The notes: generated by a model from the letters alone, not told the origin. A stretch of DNA of 64,000 bases from Adiantum capillus-veneris (GCA_014529385.2 CM043964.1:135721420-135785419), one strand, 5' to 3'; counted from the stretch's first letter, positions 1 through 10,030 are shown. Numbers and translations: made by a program.

Positions 1-1159
1 GGGTATCTGCGTGCCGCTTTGTGCAAACCACACACTCACAAGGGAGTGTGGCCGGACTCACTCATTATTCCAACTCAGAGGACATGCAAACAATCCTCCT
101 CCTGGTATTTAAACAGGTGAGGGTGCATCTCTACCCCTCACTTAGCCACTGTAGTTCTATTGTGTTTTTCTGAGAAGTCTTACTGCCTGTCTCACATAAA
201 AGAGCTATGGAGCTCACCACTCAAGTGTCTCAGGTTTTTCTCTACCCTAACTTGCTTCATTACTTATTATATTGGAATTTTTTTACTGTAAGCTTTCTTT
301 TGACATTGTAAAGTTAACATTAGCATAGTGAAGGTTGTTTTACCTTAGGCGTATTTTGCATACGTTAATAATGGGCTTTTACAGATGTCAAGGACTATCG
401 GATTTCACACTGTGTACAACTGATGTTTCTATTTGTTGTATCATTATACTCAGCATAGAAATTGTGGGTAAAAATGGTTGGCATCTACTGCTTGATTTGA
501 AAAAAAAGGGGGTTTTTTTCCTACTGCTTTTTGAAAGGAAATTGTTGCGCAGCATGGCTTAAAAACTACTATATGATCATGTAACTTGGGATTTTTCAAA
601 GCAGCTACAAGGTTTTACCGTTTGCAGACATTACCTGGTCTTGGCATAACTGGTTCTTTTTCAAAAAATGGGGTTAGTTTTGTCCTTTGTTGCATCTGAG
701 ATGCTGGGTACTTTGTAATACTGTGCGCACTCACATTCTGAGTAAAGGGTACACTTGGTGATGAAGCTGAGTATAACCCACCGCTTTGGGGTTGCTAATG
801 GTTGATGAAATGGTTCTCTGTTCATTTTCTTTGAAGGTAAGTATATGGTAGTATTGGCTTAACATTTATATGGAAAGAAACTGAGCAAGAGCTTTGAAAA
901 GGTTGTACCTCGGATAAGGATGGATTCCTACTACTGATTCAGTCGCTGGTACTAGTGGATGGTATGTTGTCTACTACTTTTTTCACTTGGAAAAACCTTC
1001 TGTATGGAGGGAATGTTAAACTGTTGTACCACTGTTTTCGGACCCATGTACTAGTTTGTGTTGCTTTTATGGGTAGGAATATGATCCGTTACATTATATG
1101 AAGGACCTAATTGTTATGATTTGGATTGTTTGCAACAATGCTTTACAACATTTGCATTC
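1..1159. other. Left flank, no gene recognised
   Basis: AT-rich sequence with no long reading frame and no recognised motif. It would be continuous with 10036 onward before element 1 inserted at 1160-1164. I see no exon or RNA gene that I can support. Confidence 0.5.
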
Positions 1160-1164
1160 ATAGT
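1160..1164. repeat. Target-site duplication ATAGT, left copy
   Basis: ATAGT immediately precedes the LTR start TGTGCG. The same five bases follow the right LTR at 10031-10035. Confidence 0.9.
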
Positions 1165-1742
1165 TGTGCGCTCCTTGCCGCACTGTCGAAGCAAGGGACT
1201 TGCCAATACACCGTATGCGAGCCACAAACGGCTCCAAGCACACAACAAGCCTAAACTAGCAAGCTCAAGAAAACAAAGGGTGTGTCACTCACCGCTCTAC
1301 GCTCGCCTTCGTGGTGGATTCCTCGCCGTGATGAAGAAGAAGCTGCAGTCGTGCCGCGCTCAATCGCTTCGCCGCCGTCGTGCCTTCGTAATGCTCGATC
1401 GCACACACACTCTCCCTCTCTCTCTCTCTCTCTCTCACATACACACACAAGGAGGTGAAGAAGAAGAAGATGGAGATGGAGCAAGAGCACTCTTCAATTG
1501 CACAAATGAGAGAATGAGTAAAAATTAGGTTTAGTTGGCTTTTATAGGAGCTCACCCCATTCACACTTGGGCGCCCATGCTTAACCAACTAATCCCTTGA
1601 ATGTCCAAGTTAAAGTGCGCCTCTCATCGACGATCACTCTACCTTTCCCTATTGGTCCGACAAGCCCGGTACCTGACTCTACCAAATACATAATACGCGT
1701 CCATCGTAGGTGATGGGTGTCCGTGTGCCGTGAGGGTTAACA
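1165..1742 (-). repeat. Element 1, 3' LTR (left copy)
   Basis: 578 bp. On the element's strand it starts TGTTAACC and ends GCGCACA. Compared with the right copy I count eight substitutions outside a CT/CA microsatellite, and all are transitions. It carries the same CT/CA run (about 1418-1449) and the same TATA element (1540-1546) as the 5' copy. Confidence 0.93.
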
Positions 1743-1744
1743 TG

Positions 1745-1755
1745 CCCCCCTTCCT
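1745..1755 (-). other. Polypurine tract of element 1
   Basis: AGGAAGGGGGG on the minus strand, two bases from the 3' LTR. It is the expected plus-strand primer, and element 2 has the same core at 19046-19055. Confidence 0.8.
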
Positions 1756-3291
1756 GATGTAGATTCCGTCCTCGGAAGCTATTGAGTTGAAGCTGGTTCG
1801 TCGAGGTGGAAGAGCATTTGAGATGAATGTCCTTAGCCTTCTTCAGTCACTGCAAAATCAAACAACATTGGCACAGTAATGGCATTCTCTTAAAAAGCAT
1901 ATGCAGTTTTAGGTAGACAAATTGATTGGTCAAAGAATTTCAAACAATTTGTTAGCAATGAACATTAAATTGGAATGTAATCAAATGCATAAACAGATGT
2001 AAAGGTAAAAAATTAAACAAGTCTGGGGTTGCTAATTTGACGGTCGAAAAGCACTAGAGATCGAATATTAATACCATGGGTAAGCTTCTTAATTTTCTGT
2101 GGTCAATTAAGTTGTTTAATCGCGAGAGCCAAGTATTGATGTTCGAGGGCTGACTAGAGGCTATATCTAGAAAACCTTGTAGTTAAGCTATCATAAAAGG
2201 AATTTCTCATGAAATCATCGCCTGACTGATTACTTTTTCTTTGACCCCCCAAGGTCTTTTCACACTGATTCAATTTGATGTGTGTGCTTATTTTGTATGC
2301 CTTGGGTTTTTTGCTTTTCAAGGAAAAGCGCCCACGCTGGGAACCTCTAGGGCTCTAGTACCATAGGCGATACATGTGAGTGAAGTACCAAATCAAGCCG
2401 AGATTTCTCTTCCAGCTTAAAATTTTACATTGTGGCACTTTGATTTTTGCTTGTTCATTTTCAGCATTTAAATTTTGTAACTTTGGGGGGTCATATAACA
2501 TTGTTACACTCCCCAGGCTCATCACATTAGTAAACTCCCTTTATAATACTTAAGCTAAAGGTCGATAGGGTTAAGCCCACTAGAAAGCCCTAGTACATTT
2601 CATACAATGCTGCCTAAATCGGATTAAGAACCTAAGTAACCATTGTTTATTAGGAAGGCATTCCCCATGGTATTAAGAGAAGATTTCTAATACCTAGCTT
2701 GGTCAAACTAGCTTAGTCGGACTGCTTGATTTTTACACCTAAACAAGTGATTATGACAAAAGATTGCATTGAATTAAATGTTTGATACTAAGCCAATGCG
2801 CTGAATATTATGCTACCAATCACAATCAAAGCAGACAATCATAGATGCAAAAAGATAACGGCAATGCTAATGGACAAGAAACACCTGTTTGTGTTGATGG
2901 TCGTGCTTGATTTGAAGGTTCCATGAAGGTCCAAATCCTATCAATAGCAACACGCTCCTGTACACACTAGGAAACAAAAACAATACCTCTAGGAGGCACA
3001 TCAGTGGGAAAAGAGAACTTTTCTAATCACTCAACTCTAAAACAGTCATGACATAGGTTTCTGTTTCACTGTACCCGATGTGACATGTGTAGGTCTGAGT
3101 CAATGTTTTGACTTTTAATGTGCATACTCGTTTGCTAATTGCTCTTGCTCTTTATTTTTTGTTTTTTTGTGAGTATAAAGCTTTATATGTACATTCCCTA
3201 AGATTGGTGATTGAGAGGTCAGGGAAAAAGGTTGAGAGGGAAGCAAGTGAATGATGACTGTCAGCAAACTCTCCCCCCTTCCTTGGGTAGA
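1756..3291 (-). other. Element 1 3' untranslated interval
   Basis: About 1.5 kb between the tail ORF and the polypurine tract. I find no reading frame with RT, integrase or other protein motifs on either strand. The sequence is AT-rich and unrepetitive. Confidence 0.6.
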
Positions 3292-4011
3292 TCATACCGT
3301 TTGAAATGAGCTTGTCACCCTTTGAAACCAATTGTTCCAGTTGGTAATAGGTGAGGATTTTTGCCAGTAGTTTTCTATTACCCTAGGTGCCTCGTCAAGT
3401 TGCAACGGTGGTAAGGTACTCTCCCAGGATCGAACTTGAAGTGGTTCATCAGGTGATTCTTGAACACTGGGAGGTGTGGATTCTTTGGTAGCTTCATGGA
3501 GGTCCACTACTATAGATGGAGGCGGTGTAGAAGATTTTACCTCTATGGATGTATTACATGAGGAGCTAGAATCTTCATGGGACTCCCCCCTTCCTGAGCT
3601 AGGTGGAACAAATCGTTCTTTCTTTGGTACCCAAACTAGCTCGGGAGCGGGTGTGTAGCATTTTATGATTTTTTTCTTTCCACGATCATTGATTCGTTTT
3701 GGAGCTACGGGATTGGGCTCACTTGGGTCAGGTGTTAGGTAAGAGCACAATCTACGTTTTGGCACCCAGATTTGATCATTTCCTTGATAGTAGCCTTGGG
3801 CTTCCAATAGTCGTTTAGGGATCCATCGCAACATTTTCTTACTTTTCTTGGAGCGAGTGGTACGTTTCTTACAAGGCTTCTGTTTTTTAGCACTAGATAT
3901 GGTCACTAAAGAAGCTTTAGGGACCCACTTGTATGTTTTCTTCGTTACATTAGGATGAGTCTTGTCGGAAGCGATATGCATTGCTTGTAGCATATTTAAG
4001 GGTATAGGCAT
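3292..4011 (-). CDS. WxPK-repeat tail ORF of element 1, function unknown
   Basis: A 239-aa basic protein with no family I recognise. Its N-terminal half carries four W-[VI]-P-K motifs (YKWVPK, LRWIPK, QIWVPK, LVWVPK) separated by Lys/Arg-rich stretches. The C-terminal half is Ser/Pro/Glu-rich. The block around residues 61-87, with WIPK, YYQGN and QIWVPK, is clearly related to a block in the tail of element 2. This ORF is in the same frame as the Gag/protease ORF. Only one TAG (4084-4086) and 24 open codons separate them, so it may be made as a readthrough extension of Gag rather than from its own ATG. Charge and position suggest a nucleic-acid or Gag-assembly role, but that is inference. Short W-x-P-K linkers also occur in some plant copia polyproteins, so the motif alone does not give a function. 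Confidence 0.7.
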   Translation of the reverse strand: MPIPLNMLQAMHIASDKTHPNVTKKTYKWVPKASLVTISSAKKQKPCKKRTTRSKKSKKMLRWIPKRLLEAQGYYQGNDQIWVPKRRLCSYLTPDPSEPNPVAPKRINDRGKKKIIKCYTPAPELVWVPKKERFVPPSSGRGESHEDSSSSCNTSIEVKSSTPPPSIVVDLHEATKESTPPSVQESPDEPLQVRSWESTLPPLQLDEAPRVIENYWQKSSPITNWNNWFQRVTSSFQTV

Positions 4012-4083
4012 TTCATCCCCCTCAGGTGTTACCCAGGTCGTCCCCCTATTTCCCCAAGTGTCTATGGTTGCTGCTAGGTGGAC

Positions 4084-4086
4084 CTA
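4084..4086 (-). other. In-frame TAG between Gag-protease and WxPK tail
   Basis: Reading on in the same frame after this TAG gives 24 open codons (encoding ...TWVTPEGDE) and then the tail ORF without another stop. The context is GAC TAG GTC. This may be a readthrough signal or a single CAG-to-TAG change. Element 2 has a single TGA at the equivalent place. Confidence 0.6.
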
Positions 4087-7000
4087 GTCTACATTGTCTG
4101 ATTCCGTCATACCTGGTAACACATCCATGTAAGGAGAATCTTGGCCAATGTTTGTATCCTTCTTACAAGTGTAACAATATTGTAGTGGGGCCGAGTGAAC
4201 TGTGGTGTCAGAGCGATGATCAATAATGGTTTTACTCCCTAAGGGGTGTACCTTACCAGTCACCAAATCCACTCTAAGGACAGAGTCTTGGAATTGCAAA
4301 TAGACATGATTTTTAGACCAATCGTGAACCATTTGTGCTTCCCTCATGAATGGTTGTCCTAAAATCATTTCATATGACATAAGGTGTTTAGAGAAATCCA
4401 TTACAATGAACGTATGTCGTACCTTGTGTCCTAGAACTTTGATCTTAAGATCCTTGAGCATCCCCATAGGTTTGGCTATGGTACCATTTGCCATCTTTAC
4501 CACAATGTTAGTAACACTGAGGCGGGGTTTTCCCATGGATTCCCAACAATCTTTTGTAACGATGCTAACTCCCGCACCACCATCAAGAATTCCCTTTATA
4601 GTTAATCCCTTGGTAGTGATGGGTAGGGTCGCATTAGACTCGTCGCCTTCAAAATACTGCCCTAATTCGTTAATGGGTACCTCGATCACAGACTCGTGTC
4701 CATCTAAGTCAAGTGATTGCACATGATTTTCCTCATCAATCATAATCGAGTCAGGCCTATTTGGTTGCGCAAACTGCGGTAATCCCGTTCGTAGCTCTCC
4801 GTTAAGGAATGCTCGAAGTGCAAGGAATAACTCAGGATCTCCATACAGCTTTGCTATGATCGTGGTTTGGACCTCAGAAGACATGAAGTCCACTAGTTTG
4901 GCAACATTCATTGGTGTTTTGCAGGGTGTAGGTCCTTGACTAGGAACTGGTGAGGATGGAATCTCATATTCCTCAATGGGATCAGGTATTCCTTCGTTAA
5001 ACATCCTTTCCAACAAGAAGGGTGTATGCTCACTTTCTGATGTCCCGTCCTCACTCCCTTCTTGGATGATACTAGATTTGGCTAACGGTCTATGGTTCAT
5101 GTGGGGTGGATGAACTTGTGTGGGAAACACTGTGTCATGAATTTTGACCTGCATGGGTTCTGGTTCTAGTTTCCTTTGAGTCTCCTCCACTAAACCTCTT
5201 AGATGTTTCACCTGCTTAATCTCGTCTACTGGGCTTGGGTACGTCCCAATCTTCTTTTTACGATTTTTCCCTTTTTGCCCCTGCGGTTTATCTTGGGGGT
5301 CTTGGATTGGATTTGGAAACACTTGTGGTGTTTTGAGAGGCTCTTTATGGTTTTCTCTTATTCGGTTTTCATTTGGTTCCATGTTACGGTTTTCTTTGTC
5401 GGTCTTTCTCTTTGTGGTATTGGTTCTAGTCTCCATTGTCTCGACTGAATCTGAATCATCCTCGAGGTCATTCATATACACGGGGTCATCTCCTGTTCCT
5501 ATGTTTGTTTTGGAACTTGGCTTTGAATTTTCCGTATTCTGCGACTTCTTCCTTCGTGTCTTCTTTTTCTTTGCTTGGATAACTGACTCAGTATCTCTCT
5601 CTTCGAGGATATGGCCTGGCCCTTGAAGCATGGACCGTGTAATCGCATAAGCGGGTGCGACGGGTGGTATTGGCGATGTCACACTAGCAATTTCGACCAA
5701 ATTTAGGGGTGTGATTTTAGGCGCATTTGGGTTATAGGGACATTGGGCAATCAAGTGATCTATGCCACAACGATTACATGTGAGTATTGGCATTGCAGAC
5801 GTGCTCCCTTGATTCATTTGTATCTGTGCAACATTCTTTTGCAGCCTAATAGGGCACTCCGCTACTCGATGTGGTCCACCACACTCGTAGCATTGAAGAG
5901 GTGGCCTCCTAGCCTGGGTGTTGATATTTTGACCTCTGGATGCGAGAGCAGCAGCTTGATAAACCGGCTTGACTTGTCCCCAACAATCTTCCATGTAGTA
6001 TATAGGACATTCTTCCAATGTATCAAGTCCGTAGGCAATACTAGTGTCTATTTCCTCCTCACAGCTATCTGGATAAGCATTTGATGGCTCGCAACCCACT
6101 TGGTTCATAGGGGCGACTCTTGGATGCGGGGGCTGCGGTCCTAGCACAGGAGGTGGTAGCGGTGTAGCTTGTACAACATTTTGAGATCTAGGGACCATGT
6201 GTTGCGGTAGTTGCTCAACAGGTGGAGCAGGCATCAATACAGGAGCTCGAGGCGCATCCGTCCAGGCTACAGGTGGTCTATTTGCCATCATACGTTTGAT
6301 CATTAAACAATCCTTAGCTTGGTGACCATACCTACCACATGCGTTGCAAGTTCCATTAAATTTTACTCTAAATGTAGGGCACTCACTAGTGCTATGTGGA
6401 CCTAAGCAAATGGAACACCATTGTTGCTCCCTTCTTGGATACATGTGACTATTTTGAGGGGGTCGATTATCCTTAAGAGACTCTTGGATTGCCTTGGTGA
6501 GGTCTGTCAAGAATGTCTCAAATACCTTTGGCTCATTGGCAATGGGCTTTGCAGTCATGGGTTCATACTCAATGGCTTGTGAGCTAGTGGATCTCGTGTC
6601 AGTAGACACCCTCATGCCTGCTATCATCAAGTTGTCCTCTAGTTGGATTGCATTGGCAGTGACATCTTCCCAGGTTGTGATACCTCTAATCACTAGTCCA
6701 TTATAGATTCCTTCATTCCTCAACCCTCGAATGAATCGATCAAGCAGTTGGTTATTGTTGAAGCGCTCATTTACAGGGCAACGAGAGTTTAAGTGCTTTA
6801 GACGACTAATGAAGTCCCTTACTGACTCTCCTTCCTTACGTTCGGCCTTCTGTAGCTGAGATGCTACACCCCAAAGCACACCTTCTCGTATGTACTCCTT
6901 TAGAAACAACCTTCGAAGGGTAGGGTAGATTGTTTTCTCGTCCACCCTTAGGGTCCTATACCAATCTCCAGCCTTCCCACTTAATGTCAAGCTTAAGGCA

Positions 7001-8472
7001 TTGCACTTATGTAGTTCGTTGCGTTCCCCTAAGGAATCACATACTTGTTCAAACACTTCAATGTGTTTCCTAGCATCTTCATCCCCATTGAATTTTTGCG
7101 TGAGTTTGGCAATTTGTACTGCCTTACTTCTAGGCTCTCTATCAGACGCATGACGCATATTTTCCGCGATAGATCGACCTATGGTTTGAGCAAATGCTGC
7201 CAAGTCACCTATGTGAGGAGGTAGGGCCGGTGGAGGTACTCTTGGAATCATATGTGGGAGAGGAACGGGTACCGGTCTTGGCATATGTGTGGATGATGCA
7301 GGATATGGAACATAACTGGGCATAGGTCCACTCGGATAAGAGCTAGGGAGCGGCACTCGAGGAGCATAAGCAAGTGGTACAATTGGAGGTGTGGGGGCCA
7401 TGTGTGCATAAGGGGCTAGAGGCACATACGGTCGAGGCCCCATATTAGGTACTACGACACTAGGTAGTGGCACTGCGCTAACCGTAGATGTCATCGGTAC
7501 ATTCTCTGTCAGGCTTATCCCTGGAGTGAGCACTGTGTTTTCCTTGATAGAGGGTTGAGCCAAGTTAGGAAAGCTAAAGTTTCCGCTCGGAGGCTCAGAT
7601 TGCATAGAGACCCCAGGTGAAATGACGTAAGATGGGTCCATGGGGCTCATTAGAGGAGTCTCCATTTGTGATAGAGTAGGCTGTTGAGCCTTACTCGTAT
7701 CCAGAAATCTCATGGGGCCAGTTGAGAGTATATTTACCCCTCGGTTTTGCCTTTCTGATTGAATAAGGCCATGGATAACATTACAGATCATTTTCTGTTG
7801 ATCTTCGATGCTCGTGGCACTAGAGGTGGATTGTACAATCTCTATCCATCCTACATGGTAGGCGTGGCCAGAGTGTAGATCCGTCAACACCTCAGTGTGG
7901 AGGTCGTATGTCCAATGATCATTAATGAACAATCCTTCTAGAGTCGACGTGTTAATGGTTTCTTGTGAGGTAGAAGCAATGTTGCTCCCCGTGGTTTTAC
8001 TTGTCACCAACGGTACTCTAGAGGGAACTTCTGAAGGAGGCAGCTCAACAGGGCCTTCTTGGTAAGAAGTTGGCAGGATATCCACATGGACACTCTTTGG
8101 GGGTGTGGGGTCCACGTGCGATGTGAAAGGAGAGTCCACTTCCCCACCCCCTTCGTGTGCTTCATTTGCATCAGGTTCCGAGCGAGTAGCTCTACCTAAT
8201 GTTTCCATGAAACGGCTAAACATACTAGTACTAGGCTGTGGAGCTTCGGGAGGTGCATGGCCTTCTCTCTCAGTGTTTTGGGTAGGGTATGCTTCCATGA
8301 TTTCTGAGTCGGAGGAGGAATCACTAGCGGCTATTTTAGGGTCTTGGGTGGTGCTACCTTGTGTCCCCGCTGAGGGTCTAGAGCTTATCGTGGATGGGTA
8401 ATGGGTGTCCGTATGAACAGAGGCACCCTCAATATGCTCGTGTTCTAGCACCCGCCCAGAGCGTAAGTGCAT
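4084..8472 (-). CDS. Gag-protease polyprotein of element 1
   Basis: An uninterrupted 1462-codon frame. The N-terminal ~440 residues are Ser/Pro-rich. Residues ~450-615 form a retrotransposon Gag capsid domain (FNGDEDARKHIEVFEQV, then GDWYRTL, then an LFLKEYIREG region). Four zinc knuckles follow. CNACGRYGHQAKDC at ~707-721 is canonical CX2CX4HX4C, while those at ~684, ~861 and ~897 are CX2CX3HX4C. After a Lys/Glu-rich linker, ~1295-1390 is a retropepsin-like domain with ILDGGAGVSIV and ILGQPF; DGG in place of D[ST]G is common in plant Ty3 elements. The frame ends in TAG before any RT. The ATG at 8472 lies about 0.96 kb from the primer site. Gag would form the particle and the protease would process it. 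No copying enzyme is encoded. Confidence 0.9.
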   Translation of the reverse strand: MHLRSGRVLEHEHIEGASVHTDTHYPSTISSRPSAGTQGSTTQDPKIAASDSSSDSEIMEAYPTQNTEREGHAPPEAPQPSTSMFSRFMETLGRATRSEPDANEAHEGGGEVDSPFTSHVDPTPPKSVHVDILPTSYQEGPVELPPSEVPSRVPLVTSKTTGSNIASTSQETINTSTLEGLFINDHWTYDLHTEVLTDLHSGHAYHVGWIEIVQSTSSATSIEDQQKMICNVIHGLIQSERQNRGVNILSTGPMRFLDTSKAQQPTLSQMETPLMSPMDPSYVISPGVSMQSEPPSGNFSFPNLAQPSIKENTVLTPGISLTENVPMTSTVSAVPLPSVVVPNMGPRPYVPLAPYAHMAPTPPIVPLAYAPRVPLPSSYPSGPMPSYVPYPASSTHMPRPVPVPLPHMIPRVPPPALPPHIGDLAAFAQTIGRSIAENMRHASDREPRSKAVQIAKLTQKFNGDEDARKHIEVFEQVCDSLGERNELHKCNALSLTLSGKAGDWYRTLRVDEKTIYPTLRRLFLKEYIREGVLWGVASQLQKAERKEGESVRDFISRLKHLNSRCPVNERFNNNQLLDRFIRGLRNEGIYNGLVIRGITTWEDVTANAIQLEDNLMIAGMRVSTDTRSTSSQAIEYEPMTAKPIANEPKVFETFLTDLTKAIQESLKDNRPPQNSHMYPRREQQWCSICLGPHSTSECPTFRVKFNGTCNACGRYGHQAKDCLMIKRMMANRPPVAWTDAPRAPVLMPAPPVEQLPQHMVPRSQNVVQATPLPPPVLGPQPPHPRVAPMNQVGCEPSNAYPDSCEEEIDTSIAYGLDTLEECPIYYMEDCWGQVKPVYQAAALASRGQNINTQARRPPLQCYECGGPHRVAECPIRLQKNVAQIQMNQGSTSAMPILTCNRCGIDHLIAQCPYNPNAPKITPLNLVEIASVTSPIPPVAPAYAITRSMLQGPGHILEERDTESVIQAKKKKTRRKKSQNTENSKPSSKTNIGTGDDPVYMNDLEDDSDSVETMETRTNTTKRKTDKENRNMEPNENRIRENHKEPLKTPQVFPNPIQDPQDKPQGQKGKNRKKKIGTYPSPVDEIKQVKHLRGLVEETQRKLEPEPMQVKIHDTVFPTQVHPPHMNHRPLAKSSIIQEGSEDGTSESEHTPFLLERMFNEGIPDPIEEYEIPSSPVPSQGPTPCKTPMNVAKLVDFMSSEVQTTIIAKLYGDPELFLALRAFLNGELRTGLPQFAQPNRPDSIMIDEENHVQSLDLDGHESVIEVPINELGQYFEGDESNATLPITTKGLTIKGILDGGAGVSIVTKDCWESMGKPRLSVTNIVVKMANGTIAKPMGMLKDLKIKVLGHKVRHTFIVMDFSKHLMSYEMILGQPFMREAQMVHDWSKNHVYLQFQDSVLRVDLVTGKVHPLGSKTIIDHRSDTTVHSAPLQYCYTCKKDTNIGQDSPYMDVLPGMTESDNVD

Positions 8473-9432
8473 GTGCTTTTGATACCCTAAGGTGTCAAAA
8501 AGCTGCTCTAGGAGGCCTTGTGACTAGTTTTTAGCGTGTTTTTTGTTTGTTTTTTTGCTAGATTTTTTAGAGCGTGTCGTGGAATGGGCCGTGTGATAGC
8601 TCGAAACAAGCGTATCGGTCAGAGGGTCGTGCCGTGCTTTACAGCCCTCCGTTTGGTCACTCTATGCCCTCGGAATCCCTAAAACTGTCAATTTCCAGTA
8701 GGGAACTAGGCCCAAACTAGAAAGTCTAAGGGTGCAAGTGGGAAGAGAAAGGAGGAGAGTGGAGGACTTGTCCCACATACTCTCATTCTCTCTTGAGGGA
8801 GTAGGGTATATATATAAGAGTGAGTCTAGTATATATCCTAAGACTGAGGACTGAGGCCTGGGCTTGGGCTTGGGCTTGGGAAACCGATCCCGATCTATCT
8901 TTTATGCAAACCAACCCGTCCGTTTTAAGAGTCACGTTTTTTATTTTCGAAAAATTTCGCCGCCCGCTCACTCGCGTTTTTAATTTCCAAAATTTTTTTT
9001 ATTTTTTTTTCCCAATTTTTTTTTTTTAATGCAGAAAATACAGAAATTGAAAAAACGCAGAAATGCAGAAAATTGCAGAAATTGAAAACGCCGAAATTGA
9101 AAAAACGCAGAAATGCAGAAAAATGCAGAAATTGAAAACGCAGAAATGCAGAAATTGCAGAGAATGCAGAAATTGCAGAAAATGCAGAAATTGCAGAAAA
9201 TTAAAAAAACGCAGAAATGCAGAAAATTGCAGAAATTAAAAACGCCGAACTTGAAAATGCAGAAATTGCAGAAATTGAAAAAACGCAGACAATAGCAGAA
9301 ATTGAAACTTGACAGCAAATGCAGAAAACGCAAAAAACAGAAATCTCCACACACTCCTTCCCTGCCTTTCCTATGATAGAAATTGCACCACAAAGAAGCG
9401 TAAAGTGCTAACCGAGCTTAGTGTAGGGCATA
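8473..9432 (-). other. Element 1 leader with low-complexity repeats
   Basis: Untranslated leader between primer site and gag. It contains a G3(CTT G3)3 run on the plus strand at 8860-8880 and an AT-rich, degenerate repeat array at about 9030-9320. No reading frame in it looks coding. Confidence 0.6.
9030..9320. repeat. Degenerate short tandem repeats in element 1 leader
   Basis: Many imperfect copies of TGCAGAAAT, GCAGAAATTGAAAA and AACGCAGAAATGCAG. They give purine-rich and pyrimidine-rich strands and spurious reading frames (Gln-Lys-rich on plus, Phe-Cys-rich on minus). Confidence 0.8.
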
Positions 9433-9450
9433 TCCCCGGCAACGGCGCCA
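9433..9450 (-). other. Primer-binding site, tRNA-Asp
   Basis: On the minus strand it reads TGGCGCCGTTGCCGGGGA. This is complementary to the 3' end of plant tRNA-Asp, a primer known for Tat/Athila-type elements. It lies 4 nt inside the 5' LTR. Confidence 0.88.
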
Positions 9451-9454
9451 AAAA

Positions 9455-9705
9455 TGTGCGCTCCTTGCCGCACTGTCGAAGCAAGGGACTTGCCAATACA
9501 CCGTGTGCGAGCCACAAACGGCTCCAAGCACACAACAAACCTAAACTAGCAAGCTCAAGAGAACAAAGGGTGTGTCACTCACCGCTCTACGCTCGCCTTC
9601 GTGGTGGATTCCTCGCCGCGATGAAAAAGAAGCTGCAGTCGTGCCGCGCTCAACCGCTTCGCCGCCGTCGTGCCTTCGTAATGCTCGATCGCACACACAC
9701 TCTCC

Positions 9706-9737
<32 letters not shown>

Positions 9738-10030
9738 AGGAGGTGAAGAAGAAGAAGATGGAGATGGAGCAAGAGTACTCTTCAATTGCACAAATGAGAG
9801 AATGAGTAAAAATTAGGTTCAGTTGGCTTTTATAGGAGCTCACCCCATTCACACTTGGGCGCCCATGCTTAACCAACTAATCCCTTGAATGTCCAAGTTA
9901 AAGTGCGCCTCTCATCGACGATCACTCTACCTTTCCCTATTGGTCCGACAAGCCCGGTACCTGACTCTACCAAATACATAATACGCGTCCATCGTAGGTG
10001 ATGGGTGTCCGTGTGCCGTGAGGGTTAACA
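9455..10030 (-). repeat. Element 1, 5' LTR (right copy)
   Basis: 576 bp, the promoter copy for the minus-strand element. Its inner edge lies four A residues from the tRNA-Asp primer site. Its ends are TG...CA with a matching 5-bp target duplication outside. Confidence 0.93.
9828..9834 (-). promoter_or_regulatory. TATA box of element 1 5' LTR
   Basis: TATAAAA inside CCTATAAAAGCC on the minus strand, about 200 bp into the LTR. Transcription would start shortly to its left and run towards gag. The left LTR has the same box at 1540-1546. Confidence 0.6.

Larger units (their letters stand above)
1165..10030 (-). mobile_element. Element 1: complete LTR retrotransposon, gag-protease plus WxPK tail, no pol
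   Basis: About 8.87 kb on the minus strand. It is bounded by two nearly identical terminal repeats (1165-1742 and 9455-10030) and a 5-bp duplication ATAGT at 1160-1164 and 10031-10035. Read from the right, it has a 5' LTR, an 18-nt site complementary to tRNA-Asp (9433-9450), a leader, a 1462-codon Gag/protease frame, one TAG, a 239-codon tail ORF, about 1.5 kb without genes, a polypurine tract and the 3' LTR. No reverse transcriptase, RNase H or integrase motif is present anywhere in it. It must therefore depend on enzymes from another element, as known for TR-GAG-type non-autonomous plant elements. LTR similarity and the long open frame indicate a recent insertion. Assignment to Ty3/gypsy rests on gag, the DGG protease motif and the tRNA-Asp primer. 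Confidence 0.93.

Noticed and set aside
1251-1588. Open frames with Leu/Ser or Arg/Glu runs in both LTRs of element 1
   Set aside because: Produced by the CT/CA microsatellite and LTR sequence; they lie in the LTR on both strands without protein motifs.
4084-8472. Gag polyprotein as an endogenous virus with envelope
   Set aside because: No RT, integrase or envelope-like membrane protein is present; the element is a gag-only LTR retrotransposon.
8980-9393. Phe/Cys-rich 137-codon frame in the element 1 leader
   Set aside because: Translation of degenerate GCAGAAATT-type repeats; no protein character.
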